Shown: positions 1 through 14,716 of the stretch, piece after piece | How positions within the stretch are numbered: the stretch's first letter is position 1 | Layout: each line of letters starts with the position of its first letter | Source of the DNA: Symsagittifera roscoffensis | Taxonomy: Eukaryota > Xenacoelomorpha > Acoela > Convolutidae | Length of the DNA: 64,000 bases | NCBI RefSeq assembly: GCF_963678635.1 | Contig: NC_087067.1 | Span: forward strand, 26,233,547-26,297,546 | Direction of reading: 5' to 3' | Position numbers and translations under genes: made by a program | Notes under the pieces: generated by a model | Seen by the model: only the letters and a program-made list of their open reading frames with translations | Database searches by the model: none | What the model was told of the DNA's origin: nothing

Positions 1-3000
1 GATTTTCAAATATGTTTCCCAAACCGTATTTCAACTAGCCAATTGGATTCGAGGATTATCGTTTTTAGTTTTCATTTTGATAGTCACGAGTTGAAACGGA
101 ATAAGAATAAAAAAGAAATTCAATTTTTTGACAACAATTGGAACGAGTTAGAAACAAAACAGTAGCTTTTTCAGTGGGTGATTATAAACCTATAAAATGA
201 ACCTTATGAGCATTGCCTCAAAAAGAGTTGATAAGGCTTGGTAAGAAATGGAATAATTGTTACAAGCTAATAGCAAGAAACTTCCCAAAGCAGTTGTCTT
301 TTCCAAAAAACTAATTCAAAAATTATTCATCGATTAACCTGATAAAATCTGCCAAAACTGTTAAAAATCTCAAAAAAAACTACACAAATAAATCATATGG
401 GCTTTTCCAACATCGATGACTGGTAGGTTTGTCTTTTCAAAAATATATTCTGCCTTGAACCGCCTTTTCATGAAAACCAATAAGAAATTTGGGATGAGCA
501 AAAAGACAATGAAAAACATTAGAGCTATACGGCAAAAATTCACAAAAAATTCAAAATTTATCATCTGGTTATCTTATAAACTATCCCAAATCTGTTGCCT
601 TTCATAAAAAGAATTATAGAAAAATTGATCATCTGGTATCTTTAATTAACCTCCTAAAACTGTTGCCAGTCTTACTATACCAGTCTTACTACTAAAAATA
701 CTACACAAAAAATCATCTGGGTTTTTCTCACAACTATAGCCGGTAGATTTTTCATATTTTGGTTCTTTTAAAAATTTATTCTGGCTGGAACTGGTTGTTC
801 TAAAATTTCAATTGGGGACAGCAAACAGATAATGAAACCTTAGCTTGTAGCAGGGGCGGACCTAAAAATGTCAAAAAGTTGGGCAGGTTTTCCAAAAATT
901 GTCAAAAAAAATGAACAAAAGTTTCAACAGTCTGTGCGCAGAAAGTTAACGGCCGTTGAGCCTCTCGAAAGCAATACTTCTCTCAATTAAAAACAACTCT
1001 TTGTAAATTAGCGAGAAAAAAAGCGAAAATACGATTTGAAGATTTTGTGAGAGTGATAGTCGAAAAGAAAGGCAAAATAATTCCTAAAACAAGTTTAGTC
1101 TTTTTTGCCTCACTGGTTCCCAGGTCGTAATTGAGAATAGACCATTTTAATAGTAGCTGAGCCGGATCAAGGATTTTCTCGAGGGGTGTGGCGGATTTTC
1201 AAAAAAATTTTGAAATTTTTTTGATCGACCTTTTTATATAAAGACTGTACACACTATAAAGACACCTATAAAGAACCTCTTTGGAAAATGATTTTTGCAT
1301 CGGAAGCTGAGTGTTGAAGAAAATTTTGGGCACTTATTTTGAATTTTGACAAAAAAAAAAACGTTTTTTTTTGGAGCTCGCTCCTCCTCAAAATTAGTAC
1401 ACAATGGCACCAAAGTTACCTTTAGCCTTTAAAGTAATTTTGAGGTCGGTCAGTCAGAAATGGATTTCCTAAAATGTACAAAGGGCTCGAATTTTTAGTT
1501 TTCTTTAAGAAGGCGAGCGGAACTTCAAATAAAAATAAATTTTTAATCGACCTATTTCTTAGGTAGGCTGATTAGTTTTTTTTAGTTTTACAAAATCACT
1601 AAAAACATTGACCTAAAATGATGTGATAGGTTTTTTTCAGAAAATTTTGATCAAGAAATAGTATTTTTTCGGCGCACGATCTTCCTCCTAGTTAATGTTT
1701 ATTAGCGCCGAAATCGCATATTAATTGGCACCGAAACCGCCGAAAAAACGGATGCAGCACAATAGAACCAAGTTGGGACCCCATGGGTGGCGTTGGAAGC
1801 AAGTACTTGTCGCGGAAAGGGGGGTCTAAACATTTTTACTGCTATTTATTGTCTATTAATAAATATTGGTTCACAGGCACAGCATACTTTTTTAAGAAAA
1901 AAAAATTGAAACAAATTTTTTTCGTTTTTTTTCTTTAAAAAAATCGTCCATCTGCTATGAAAAGTACAAAAGGATATTATTTGACGCCTAACAGCAATTT
2001 AACAAGACTTAATGATTTGCGTCAACGCCATTTGTAATAATCAATTAAATTAATTTATCCAACTACCAAGTTAATTGTTCCAAATTGCTCATTCAGAACA
2101 ATTTCTCGGTAATTTGTTTTGTTTTCAGCTCACGAAGCAAAAGCTCACGAGACAAAAGTTTTCAATTGATTTGAAATATTGTCAAAGCGCTTTTTAGAAA
2201 GTCGAGGGACGTCTCAAACAAAAAACAACGAGCAATCAATGTCTTTCTCTTGAAAATCTACAAAATTTCCATTGATATTGTAAAATCATGGGATAAAATG
2301 TCGTATGCAACATTATTTTCTACCCTCTTCAAAAATCAGATAAATCGAAACCTTGTTTGGCGATACTCCTGCATTAGTTACCCTGAAACGGACACAGTTG
2401 CCAACCAACTAGCAAAATCATGTATATAACAAATTAAACGGTATCAAAAGTTTACACAAAGACAAAGCTGCAACCTTGCAAAAACGAGCGAGAAAGCGGC
2501 GAAAATTGGGGAGCTTTGAAACGCACATAAAATCAAAATTTGCGTCCAATAAATTAAAAGGTTTTTAAAAAAGGCCAAAACGCCTACATGCTATTGAATG
2601 CCCTTTACACAGCCAAGTTGCGTGTATTTAAAAAACTCACGCATTTTGCCGGATTGGAAAATTTCTGAAGAGGTGATTCTATTTATATTACGGTTGTATG
2701 AAACAAAACGCTTTCTTCAGTGCAATTGATGAGTCAAAAATCCACAATTGTTTTAATTTGTCAAATTGCTTCTCAAAGTACATGTTTTTGTTCTACGATT
2801 GCAGCTTACCGATACAAAAGGGTAACTTTTTATTTGCGACCGAGATCGGAAAAAAATTAGATTTGAAACGCATTAAAATAAAAAAGGAATAGAACTATTT
2901 TTTTCAATTGAGAAGTTACTAGTTTTCAAGAGTTTGATGAACAGGAGAACTTTGGCTACAAACTTAAAAATTAAAAAAACATAGAAAAAATAAAACCTGA

Positions 3001-3504
3001 AAGCTTTGGAAACTCTTGCTCTTTAGTTTGAATTTTTTTGACGGAGGGAGTGAAATATAGCTATACAATTGGGGTGAACTTGTGGAAAAAAAAATTTAGT
3101 TTCTTAAATGCTTTGAAATACTTATGTTTTGGTGTCTTTGAATAATAAAAAAAAGTACAAATAAAATTTTTTTGGAAAAGTCAAAATTTTTATTTTCTCG
3201 ACACAAAATTTTTTTTGATTAGAGATCGTATCATATGTGAGAGGGCTTCAATATGCTATATCATTTGCACGGTACAGTGCTTTTAGTGGAATCATAATTT
3301 GAGTGAAAGAAATTACATACGAATCCGAGCTTTCTCCACACCTTAAGTGTAAGTATTTGGAACAATCAAACAATACTAAAAAGAGCTTACTGTAATTGAG
3401 CAATAAATATGCGTTCAACTGTTGAAAACAATAAAGCTGAACTCTTCTTTTCGCGAAAAAAAAACGTTTAAAATGCAACTTGATCCGGCAATTTACTAAC
3501 TAAC
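1..3504 (-). other. Neurexin intron, 5' part (continues outside window)
   Basis: AT-rich non-coding sequence with long A and T runs. I see hAT-like R2 remnants at 851 and about 1158-1800 and nothing else that I recognise. No frame here continues the LNS4 domain. The minus-strand frame at 3248-3478 has no family features and no suitable splice sites. Confidence 0.8.
851..1800 (+). mobile_element. R2 hAT-like element remnants
   Basis: Position 851 starts CAGGGGCGGACCTAAAAATG, matching the terminal motif of R2. A second decayed terminus at about 1158-1200 (GGATCAAGGATTTTCTCGAG) is nearly the same as the end at 42686 and is followed, as there, by the TTTTTGATCGACC motif. Internal pieces such as GTACACAATGGCACC resemble the R2 interior. 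Right-hand ends and target duplications could not be placed. Confidence 0.4.
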
Positions 3505-3695
3505 CTTTCCGTTTTGATTAACTGCCACAATTAGAGTGTAATTTGTCTTTTTTGAGTAGGTGGAGAAGACTGAGCCTTCGTTGTTGCCAGGGGCACAGCG
3601 AAACCGGAACCGGATCTCGATCGAGTCGGATTCCAGGGGCTGGTCCATCTCGATCCGAACTGAGTCGCCACGCTGGAAGTCGTAAGTGGTCGCTT
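3505..3695 (-). CDS. Neurexin exon: start of LNS4
   Basis: This 191-nt internal exon has acceptor tatgttttcag before 3695 and donor AAAG|gttagt after 3505. Two bases complete a glutamate codon (G|AA), then 63 codons follow and it leaves in phase 0. It opens LNS4 with EATTYDF, the counterpart of EATVLSYDG directly after EGF2 in vertebrate neurexins. Strands SVRIEMDQPL, IEIRFRFR and YTLIVAVNQNG follow. NYT is a glycosylation sequon. The joint to the EGF2 exon is in frame and gives CQQEATTYDF, with no residues missing compared with the family, so no constitutive exon is expected in the 36.7-kb intron between them. The next exon, carrying the rest of LNS4, is not found in positions 1-3504 and must lie outside the window. 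Confidence 0.92.
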
Positions 3696-5006
3696 CTGAA
3701 AACATACAATTAGATTATTAGCCACTAAACTAAGAAACATTTTCTGATTCGAGTTATGCTGCTGAAATAAAGAAGTGTTACCCTGACCTAGGTAAAATAG
3801 AATAGGCTTTCATGACTGTTTTGTTGTTCATTAAAAGAATTTAAAAGTTTCAATTGCTTTAAAAAACCAATGTGTTTAATTATCGGACTTTTGCTTAGAA
3901 ATGTATAGCAATTGATCACTGTGCTTTCACTTGTTTCGACTCGAAATAGCGCAAGATTAATTTTTTTGTTTTGCTCAATAGATTATCAGCTCAACTTTTT
4001 CTTTAATAAAAAGTCTAATTTTGAAAACTTTACTAAAAAATTTTTGAAACACGATGAAAGCCTATTCGATTATATATTGCGCTAAGGACAAAACGAACCA
4101 AAGTAAATCAGACGACAGGACATTAAGCAAACAAAATTCCCTCTATTTTTGTAGACGCCACCTCCCTTTTGGTTTAAAAACTGTTCCAAATCTGAGTTTT
4201 TTTAAAGTTTTGGTGGGCTGAAGATATATTTTAACTTAAAATGATTTTTTTTGCTTCAGCTTTCGTCTTAAAAGTCAACTAGAGTTTGGTCGTCGTAATG
4301 GTTGTCGTCTCATTTTCCGGACATTGAGGCACAAGACATCGCTCAGCTGTAAATCAAGAAACTCGGATGATATCAGTATAGTCTAATAATTAGGTAACAG
4401 TGTCACACGACATAAGCAAATGAACAAACAGTTTTTGCCATGGCAAAGCTAAAATTAACTAAAACACTCTCACTTTTTATGCAATATTTTATTTTAAATA
4501 AACAGTGTTGAAGGTTGAATCTGACTAAATTTGATATGCCGTCCAAACCCAAACTGTTCGTGCCGACGAGAATCGACCGATAACCTGCATTCACACCTAA
4601 TCTATTCTTTATCATAATAATCATATTAATAATCACTATAAAAAAATTTCAGACAGAAGTTATAAAAAAGTCCACAAAACGACTTATAAGTACTTTTAAA
4701 ACTGCCTCAGAGATCACCACTGGACCTACCAATCCAATTTCAGGTGTCTCAGAGCGGAAAAATTCATTTTTTTAAATCTAAAATAAATAAGAAGAATGTC
4801 TCATTACTAATTTCAACAAAATTCAAAAACTCGTTTAGTTAAATCGCAGAAAAAATACTGTTTTTAGCAGAATTAAATTTAAAAAACGAGAAAAAAAAAA
4901 CGAGATGGGATGTAGCACTCCAGAAATATGTGATTGAAGCTGTTGAATTCAAAACGAATTGTTGATTTTGAAACTTATAAAGTTTGTACAGAAATATAAG
5001 TCACAA

Positions 5007-6024
5007 TTCAGCATTTTGCACAGCCGTGGAAAAATTGTTTATGTAAAATTTTAATACGCTGCTACTACCTCTTTTCGAACTTGAGTTCTTCATTTTTCAT
5101 TTTTCGGCAAATTTGTACGAAGATGAAAAAAAAATTGTTCTTGAAATGTTTTGATGGTGTTATCAAAAAGTCTTATAAGTAAACATAAATTTGCTACTAT
5201 GATCCGTTACCGATTAATATGAATTGATTCTGAACCTGAAATTGACCAGCATTTCAAATTAAAAGGTACGTCTCTCTTGATCAAACTTAAGTTCGGGCCA
5301 GCTTTTTTATCGTTTTTAAGAATAGAGATGACCTCAATGTCAAAACTTGCCTACAATCAAAGCAATAACTGAATCATTTTTTAAATTGAATTATTTATTT
5401 ATCCTAGAATGCTCACGCAGGAATGAACAATTTTTTTCTCATAATTATTCTCTCATAAAATAAAGTAAACACTTGAATGTGTTACAGTTCAGCATTTTGC
5501 GCAGCCGTGAAAAAATCGTTGAAGTAATATTTTATACGCAACTACTACCTCTTTTCGAACTTGAACACTTCATATTTCATTTTTTGGCGAATTCGTTTGA
5601 AAAAATTTTTTTTCCTTCCTAAAAAATTTTGATAGTGTTTTCAAAAAGTCATAAAAATAAACTATTTTGACACTACAAACCTTTACCGATTAAAATAAAA
5701 TGATTCTGAGCAGGAATTTGACAAGCACTAAATATTAAATGTGCGTCTTTGTTGATCAAATTTCAGTTACGGTCAATTTTTTTTGGTTAAAAACTCAATT
5801 GGGCTCACTGCTTAGTTTTTTTTTACATTTGAAAGCTTGTCCAGATTATTCCGATTACCTTTTTTTGTTTTTACGAATAGAGATGACTTCAATGTCAAAA
5901 AATGCCAACAATCAAAGCGATAAACTGAATCAGTTTTTAAATTAAATTATTCCTAAAATGCCCACGAAGGAAATCAAAAATTTATTCTCATAATGATTCT
6001 CTCATAAAATGAAGTAAAGATTTG
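5007..6024 (+). repeat. Tandem duplication, about 0.48-kb unit
   Basis: Copy 1 is 5007-5487 and copy 2 about 5488-6024. Both start TTCAGCATTTTG, go on to CTACTACCTCTTTTCGAACT, then ATAGAGATGAC and TCAATGTCAAAA, and end with TCTCATAAAAT. Copies are clearly diverged. The second has about 60 extra bases near 5780-5860. Confidence 0.8.
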
Positions 6025-9000
6025 ATCGAAATTTTCATCAAGCCTATTGATGTCTTGCTTTAATTTGCAAAACAATTTTCAGAAATCTGAGTTGCAACTA
6101 GAAAAACTCAATCAATTATGTTTATCTTGACTTATTAGATGTATTTCCGGGTCGATGTCGGAAAATTTTTTTTTTAACTTAAATGGTCGCACCATCAAAG
6201 TACCAAAGTTGTAGTCGCGGACAAAGTCTGGAAATATCGTACTTCGGTGTTTGCGATGGTCCGGAAATTATTCGCGATTGTCTAAAAAACAGTCGCGATG
6301 TGACTTGAAAAATTTTGCAATATAATCTAAATGTTACAAAAAAAATTGAGTCGTAATGCAGCCTGAAAATAATTTGCGACAGTCTTAAAATTAGTCGCTT
6401 TTTGGAGCGAGTGATCTTGCATAAAATGCACCTTAACTTGTAAAGTTTGCTAAAAACAAACATTGTTGGCATTTTGTAATGGTGCAATTGTCATCGATAG
6501 CCGTCACGATACACCTCTTACATTGTTTTTCAATGGATGACTAGCAAAAGTTTACCCGCCGTTTATCAGCGCTTTAGTTCTCTATATCTCAGTAAAAAAC
6601 ACATTTCATCTCATAGGATTTTCCATCTCTTGATCTGTAGTAAATCAACTTTTTTATAATGATTCAGGAGAACATTAGCGCTTATGCTCCAAAATTTCAT
6701 TTCAAAAATTTCAAAAAGCGTTTATCTTTCTTGCAATACTCAAATTAGACAGTCAGTTTTTAAAACCAACTAAGTGTGAATATCTATGGAGTAGTTGAGC
6801 AGAGGTAACAGACGTGTCTACCCTGACGTGTCTTCATATACAACGGTTTCTTTTTTTGCTATGCTCTAATTGGAAACCAACGCGGTGATCTGAAATTCGT
6901 GAATCAGTTTCAAAATCTTTGCTATAGCACGAGTTAGGAAATGCTTTAGTTTTTCGAGTGAGTTTTGATATCTGAGATTAATGCTCTGATATCGTCGGAA
7001 CTATGATTTTCTCCGTCTGAAAATGCAACTTTTAAAATTAAAAAATCATGAAATATAAGATTTCAAGAAACTGAAAAAAAATATATAAATAAATTCAAAA
7101 TTTCTTTCAAATGGAAACAAGATGATTTGAAAAACCTTTAAAATTGAATATTTGTTTTTCACATAACTGTTTTTGTTTTTGACTAAAAATCTTTCTCTGA
7201 ATTCTAGGAATTTGTTATTGCGTTTCCTTCAGATGTAAAGGGGTCTTGGAAGTTGCCAGGAGTAACTTTCTTTTGCTTTTGTCTCAGTAGAATGTGCCTC
7301 AGAAACAGTGCAAAATTTTGACAAAACATATCAAACAATATTTACAGCATATCTGCGATGACTTTCACCAAATTCTTAATTAAGTAAGAACACCCTACAC
7401 AACTTTTTGATCAAAGTTATGTTTGCAACAAACAAAAACAAACTAAAAATCGATTCTCGCGATTATGTAATATACATGTTTTTCCAAAACGCTATGGTAG
7501 ATCCAGGATGTGATAATCGTTAGAACCTATGAATTAGACATTTAAATGAAACAAATTTCTTTCTTATTTATCAGTTTGTTCATTTTGTTCAATATCAAAC
7601 CAGCAAGCTCCATGAGACTGGAAGAAACCACGGCGAAGGGGTTTTTACCCACTTTAGGCACCGCAAGGAACGCTCGAATGCTGTTGAACGTAGCATAATT
7701 TTCCAGCTCGCTTGTCGTAATTTCGAATTCAAAAGTTTTTGCTGAGAAATAGGTTTTAATTTTGGCTATCAAGTCCCAAGTTCAGCGCTAGCCTGCAGGT
7801 TTACCGAATGGATATCAGATCTCTTCAAAAGAAAACCAAATACCCAAAACATTCAAATATTTGTTTTAAAAATTTGATTTTCTATAAAAGTTGATTGAAT
7901 TTTCAAGAGAAACATGAGCAATTATTGAATTGGAACAATTTTGAACATGTAGTTAAATTTATACACTTTTTCATTGGCATTTACTTTTTTTCCTAGAAAA
8001 AATTTCGTCTCAAATCAGAAATATACTTTTGTAGTTAATGCAGTTAACTTATTCAATGGATAAGTGCGCAATAATGGTCTAACTTTCTGCGTATTTCTAC
8101 GCATATGAAAATAGTGCATTGCATATTACCCCACCCCCCCTCCCCACAAAAAAAAACGACGGAAAGCTTAAGCTGAAGAGACGCCAAGCAAAACGCTGAT
8201 TAATGGTAAGTTATCGCTCTCCTCCCTGAGTTTGAATAGGAGAGGGGCTTTGTTCACGGGGCTAACGAGGGGCTAAGTGACCAGCATAAGACTACACTGA
8301 TATTGCATTTTAAACTACGGAACTCATAAAATGATAGCTGATCTTATGTGAATAGTCATGCAAAAAATTTTGGTCAATTTGCTGACAAATCTAGCAAATG
8401 ATACAAATTTCTCCACCCATATGCAAAACAATTGCATTCGACATTGACTTACTGATACTTTCTACAAGATTTATTGGGTCAAATGAGCAATTACCCCCAA
8501 AACTATAGAAAATACACAGTTATAGAAAATAATCAAAACACAATATTGGGATATTTACTTATTCTGCCCAACATATGGACATATGGACTCAAAATTCATG
8601 CGAAGGATCAATTGCGTTCCACCTTTTTTTAAATTAAAGAAAAAATGCTGGAACGCGATCGGTACTTTGCATACGTCTTGCTCGAGCAACTTGTGAGAGA
8701 TACTTTGGGGAGAATCACTAAAAGGACCCCAAAAATTTTGGTCGATTTTTACGTAACATACAACCTCGAAGAAAGTAAAGGGCGCAGGTCGGTTGACTTA
8801 ATAATTACTGCCAGTTTTAACCTGTATCGAGAAAATGCTTTATTCTGACCTGAAATACTTTATATGTAAAAAAAACAAGTGCTTTATATCGTTATAACAA
8901 GTGTTAGTTTGCATTGTATTGCTACTGTTATTGTGTATACTCGAAGCATGTTTATCTCGTTGCGGTTGAACAGAGAACTGATTTTTGTTTTTTTTTCCAG

Positions 9001-9736
9001 AAAATTGTTTTTTTTTCTAGACTAGAAAAGAAATAGATCATTTCTGTACAGAAAATATGAGAAAACTAGGCTAGATAATCTCTGTAAAAATTCTATCTAG
9101 AAAAACAGCCTCCGTTGGATACAGGAACCATAAACAGTTATAAATACTAAACTGTACAAGAAATTTTACGCACTTGAAGTGCATTTTGCGTACTTGTCAG
9201 CCTCTCACGTTATGCTTGTCTTTTTAGGATTTGTTCCTTTTGAAAGTAAAAATATATTATTGTCCGTGACTTAAAAAAGATTTTATGATTAATTTTTAAA
9301 TGATTTTGAAAAAAAAAACAATGATATTCATTACGAGACCAAACTGTGCACTGGATAGGCGCACAGTTTTGTGTCTGTATGTTCCTGGATTCTTTATTCC
9401 GGAATCCGCGTACAATTCACAAAATAGACAGCTGGGCCTCGTAATGTTAAGAAGAAGCAAAAACGAAAAAATGCCTAATTCACTCGGGACTATAAATCAG
9501 ATCAGCTGCAGAATCTCGCATCTCTGTGTCAAAAAACCTTGATAAGTAGGTCTGTATAAAACAGGTTGGAAGCACATTATAGCTTTGGTTGGTTTGAATT
9601 GAGAATTAAGCGAGCGAGCAGGCTAACAAAAGCTCAATCTCATGGCTCAAAAGCTTACACTAGCTTAACTTAAATCCTAGAAACTTAGTTTTACTCGAGC
9701 AATGTTAGTTTTTCATAGCATTTTAGCGCCTTTTTG

Positions 9737-9941
9737 GGCTCTTTTTCCTTCCCCCCCCCACCTGCAAATTTTTACAAGTAAGTTTGTTGACCACATTGTC
9801 CGATTGTTATGAAAATTGACATATAGACTAATTAGGCCATGACAATTATATTTGGTATATATAATCAACCTCGTAAAACCACTCGTTACACTAAAAAATT
9901 GAAGCTCGTCTGAGGTGGGGGGGGGGGAATAAGAAAGAGCC
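9737..9941. mobile_element. R3 MITE, copy 1
   Basis: This 205-bp element has inverted ends: it starts GGCTCTTTTTCCTTCCCC and ends with its complement GGGGAATAAGAAAGAGCC. It is flanked by a perfect 8-bp target duplication, CCTTTTTG, at 9729-9736 and 9942-9949. It carries no coding sequence. Its interior matches the copy at 45755-45921 in opposite orientation. Confidence 0.85.
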
Positions 9942-12303
9942 CCTTTTTGGGATTAAAAATTCAAAAAACTACAAAAAAATTGAAAAATATTATACAAAAA
10001 ATTGAAAAATGTTAAAGATATAATTTGCTTGCAACGCATATTTTTACACATATCTAATTATCAAAAATATTAGACATTGAGAGATGAGACTCTTTGATGA
10101 TCCGAACTATAAAGCAAGAAAATCTAAATTAATTTTGCGAAATTGATTTCCTCCTTTAGAATAAACTTCCGTTTTTCGTTTGAATTTTTTATTCTGAATA
10201 AATGCGTCACACAAAAATCTTTTGTTAAAATTTTTGCTTTTGACAGGATGTAACAATCAAGGTGACTTATTTGTTTTTTTTTCAAAAAAAGACCCTCAAG
10301 TTTTGCGCTGCTGGAGTTAAATTTGTCAAGTTGCCGTTCCTGAAAAAAAACTTGATTTTCGAAAAAAATTTATCCGTTTGATTGCTAAAAGAATTTTTGC
10401 AAGGATAGTTGTTACAGTATAGATTATTTTTGTGATAAAGTAGTAAAAAATTTAGTTGCAACATAATTCGTACAAATCAACGGTATGGTATTAATATAAA
10501 GATTGCTGAAACACTTGACGATTTTTGCTCGAACTCTATGCTTGTAGAAAAGCTAAGTATGTTTTCCCAGAAACTGCGAATTCCATTAACGATTAAGTAT
10601 ATTTCTTTCATTTTGCTTATTTCGCACACTGAAAGTGCTGAGAAACGCAACTTCGCCACTTTCATAGTATTCTGTCCCTCTCAAAAAATTCCGCCCATTC
10701 CGCCCTTTCTAGCACTTTTTGCCGTTTTAGTTTGCCATGCTAATGAAATTCAAAAACTATTGGCTTTGTTTAAATGTTCAATGGGTGAATCACCCAGTTG
10801 AAGAAAAAAATCAAAACCTCCTAAATTTTTCATCAATTTTCGAGTAGTTCTTTGCCAAAAGAATTCATGAAATTTTTTTATTTTGAACAACTAATTAGTA
10901 TCAAATACTTCTGAACAACTATCTTCGAATCAACAATCTACTCAAAAAATATTTTCGAGCGTGCTACAAAAACTTTATGCACTCCCTACAGGAGCGTGCG
11001 TAGTAATTTTATGAGCGCAAAGACAGTGGATTTGACAACTTTTGAAAAAACTTCTCGCCTTAATCAAATGTCAGCGCTGCTAAAATCTTAGAAATACCAG
11101 ATTTTGCAAAAACTTCGGTGCTATAGGACAATTTTTTGGGACGTATTGACTGTCAACTTCCAAAAAATTGACGGTTTTAGGCTTAATTTCTAAATGCAGA
11201 ACTAATCAGTTTAGCAGCAAATGCTGCTTATTAAGTTGCAATTTTCTATATCACTCGTGATAGATAAGGTATTAGATGAGTGTATACGTCCAGCGATCGC
11301 CGATTTCAATGCGGAGCAAACTCTTATTGTTCCGTAATTTTGCAAGAAAAATAAATGTAGTCTGTTTTTCCTTGTAACAACGCTGAGCAACAAAATGCTG
11401 AAGAAAGCTCAAAGTCTCTTAATCATAAACACTGTCGTTTGAAAATTCAATCCAAAATAAATCAAAAATTCAAAAAAAATGCTGAAACAGAAGAGCAGTG
11501 ATTCTGCAGATGAAACTAGGGCAAGTTTTGAAATTTTTTTCAATTACTCACCCTCTCATAAAATCTTAAAATATTGTTGGCTAAAAAGCTTCTATAGGAC
11601 AAAAACAAAATTTAATTTTAAAATAAATGTTCGAAACGAGGCTTTTTGTCCAGACCATTGAAAATGGGGAGAAGCTTTGTATTCGGGTGTTTTAGCTTTT
11701 TTTTGCTTTTTGTGGATGGTGAGTTTAGTCGGGTGAATTTTAGTTTTTTTTCAACTTTTTGTTTTCTACGCAAATTTAGGTACCACAAAAAATGATCAGA
11801 CTGGGTTGAAAGAGATATATCATATTAACCCGTCACAGTCGTGATTCGAACCATATCAAATTTGTCCCGAAAATTTTTCCAGTGTCGAGATAAACCGGTT
11901 TGAATTTCATGATTTTTGGTCTAATTTCGAGCTAGTAAGGTGTTCGTGTATGCTAACAATAGCTTATTTCAGTTTAATTTAAGTCGTGAAAACTTAAATA
12001 TACTGAATTTAAGGTAGTTTTTAGAGTTTTGTAGCGCATTTTTGGGACTAAAAACTTGAAAACTCAAAACAATTCCGCAAAAAAAATTTGAAAAAAATTT
12101 TCAAATTTTTTAAAGTTTTTTGCAAAATTGTTTTTTTTTTCGTTTTTCAGTCATTTTTCTTCACATTCTGCTCTCCAATTGACCTCTTTTTCTGTGAATT
12201 TCAAATATGTTTAAATTCAGTGTTTTTGTTCCGATCTTTTTATCTCAACTTGCAGAAAAATACGACATCAATTTGAAAAAAAATTCTTTTGTATTGTTAG
12301 GAC

Positions 12304-12356
12304 TGTGGTCGGAACATTTTGTGCTACTTGCACAGTAACCGGCTATCCTTGTTCCT
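12304..12356 (+). repeat. Short interspersed repeat R5, copy 1
   Basis: GGTCGGAACATTTTGTGCTA followed by CTTGCACAGTAACCGGCTAT is repeated with few changes at 57550-57603. Both copies are preceded by T-rich sequence. What the repeat is remains unknown. Confidence 0.5.
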
Positions 12357-14673
12357 GTTATAGAATTTGCTGCCTGTTATCAATGCATTGCCAACAGATA
12401 GCTGAAAAGTGTTTTGAAAGCAAAGATAAACTAATGATTGATATGATGTTCGAAAGAAATTTAACCTTTCGAGTTGTGAAGAAAAATATTTAAGGTCTCT
12501 AAGTTCTGTGAAATTCAAAAAAAATTTCAGTGAAAGTTTTGATGAAATGAAGCCAAGTTGAAAAATATTTGTATCCCGTCTTCTTAAAATCGAATTTACG
12601 TTCGAAAATAGAAGTCACTAGGCTTCAGCAATTTTTCTATCTTTTCGTCTTAAGTAATTTTTTGCGCCATTTTTGCCATTACAGAGCGTAATTTTTTTCC
12701 TTCGAAATCCCAAATATCAAAAAATGCTTGAGAACTGACTTTTTTTAAAATTACTTACGCATTTTGTTTTCAGTAAAAAAAAATTTATCGAAATTTTAGA
12801 ATTCCGAAGAAACCTTCATGTAGTGTTAAAAGCTCTTTACTTTTCAAGAACAAACTTTGAATGAGCTTTTTCTGATATTTTAAGGCAATTTGAGAAAACT
12901 GCATCAATAGGTACAGTTCTATTGCGCTGGGAAATCTTTAAAAAAATCCATTTTCCGAATTAAATGTTATATTTTGCATCATTTGCACCATTTTTTTGCA
13001 CCATTTCTGCTTTTGTAATCTGATAATTTGACCTACCCTTTTTTCAACAACTGAATTGAAATTAAATTAAATGAAAAAATAACACAAAAACAAATTTAGA
13101 GTCTTTTTCAGCAAAATTGGAGAAAAAGTTATCATCAAGACCTATTTAATGTTGATCAATTTGATTTTCCGAGCTCTCCTAAAGCGCTTGAAAAATTGAT
13201 AAAACAGGTCAAAAATTTTCATTAGGGAAGTTTTAACCCAAAAAATGGGTTGATTTTGCTTTAGAGGGGCTGGTGTTGTCCTTTCTAAACTCTCTATGAA
13301 GGAGAAATTTCTTATTCAAATTTATAGAAAGGTTTTAGTCCGCCTAAATTTTGAAAAATAGGTTGCTCAAATATATTTTTTCTCTAATCGCGATTTTCAA
13401 TTTGGAAATTTTGGGCGAAAATTGACATCAAATTGTAGCGACAAAAAATTCAGTAAATTAAGTAAATGGAGTAATATTGTTTCATCTGACCTCTTATCTG
13501 TTCTATTTAAAAAATCAGGGAGAAACTACTACGATTTTTACCAGAGAACAAAAAATTTTTCAGAAACAGGCGTTCAAATCAGTATTTAATCAGCCATCAG
13601 TTTCTATCCGGTTTGTCAAGAATCAATTTTTCCACGTCTATCTCTGTCAATCAGCATTTGTTTACTTTTCCAGTTAAGTGAACATTTATGTCAAACAGTC
13701 AGCTCTTTCTGTACAAAGAAACGACTTGAATTATCAGCTCAGCATTTTACAAAAAATAGTTAAAAAGGGCAAACCAGTAGTCACAATTTATTAACCCCCT
13801 CCCGCCCATTTTCAGCTTGAGAATTGAGGTAGGGTGGGGTTGGGACAATGAATTTGGCTCATATTCATAACAGCAAAAAAGTTTTTTTGTGAAGTTGAAG
13901 AAAAAAGCTTAACGTTCAATTTCGAAATTTATGCTTGCGTCAGAGCTTTTCATTCGATAATCAGAAATATTTTAGTAAATTTTTTTAACTATTAGCTTTC
14001 TGAATCAATTATCTCGTGATCAAATATCAAAGTTAGCAGTTGGTAAAATAATATTATTGAAATATCGCGTGACGACAGTCTCTTAAAATAATCATTAAAC
14101 TTAATTACGGAAGGTTTCTCAGATTACGAGCAATCCTGAATTGTTTTAAGGTTTTTGACACAACTTAAAAAACGCTCAGTAGAGGAAAAACACTCCCCTT
14201 GATTGATTTTCTTGTAAATTTGTAGCTAACATTATTGGTAAAGCTTCCTAATTTTTACTTTCTAGTAGAATTCTGTCTATGTATACTATTGACACCAGGA
14301 AAATAATAGGAAGCTTTTACTCAGAACGTCGGCTAGAGATTTTTAAGAAACAATAGTTTGAGTTTTAGCATAAAAAATAAAAACATAAAAAATAAAAGAC
14401 AAGGGACTAATAGTCGCCGATAAACGAGCCTTTTGTTTTGGAAACTATATAAAAAAACTTTATTAATAAAAAATAAAGTAAGGAGCAAAACAGGCTCATT
14501 AGATGTAAAAATAACGTCACCTAATTCTGTTTCAAAATTAGTTTTGAACCAAACAATTTGAGCAGTTTTCAGGTAGCAATTTTAGGTGCAATTTTGCTAA
14601 ATGTAATGCACCATGAAAATTCTGATCGATTTTTTTTTCTTTCGCCAAAGTATTTTTCAGAAGCCTTGGCAAA

Positions 14674-14716
14674 AAAGACTGAAAAAAAACTGAAAAAAAA
14701 ACTGAAAAAAAAATCA
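14674..14716 (+). repeat. ACTGAAAAAAAA short tandem repeat
   Basis: About three to four units of an 11-12 base ACTGAAAAAAAA motif in A-rich sequence. Confidence 0.7.

Noticed and set aside
8645-8848. Plus-strand frame starting MLERDRYFAYVLLEQLVRDT
   Set aside because: It looks somewhat protein-like, but I could not link it to any family, and no promoter or splice sites support it.
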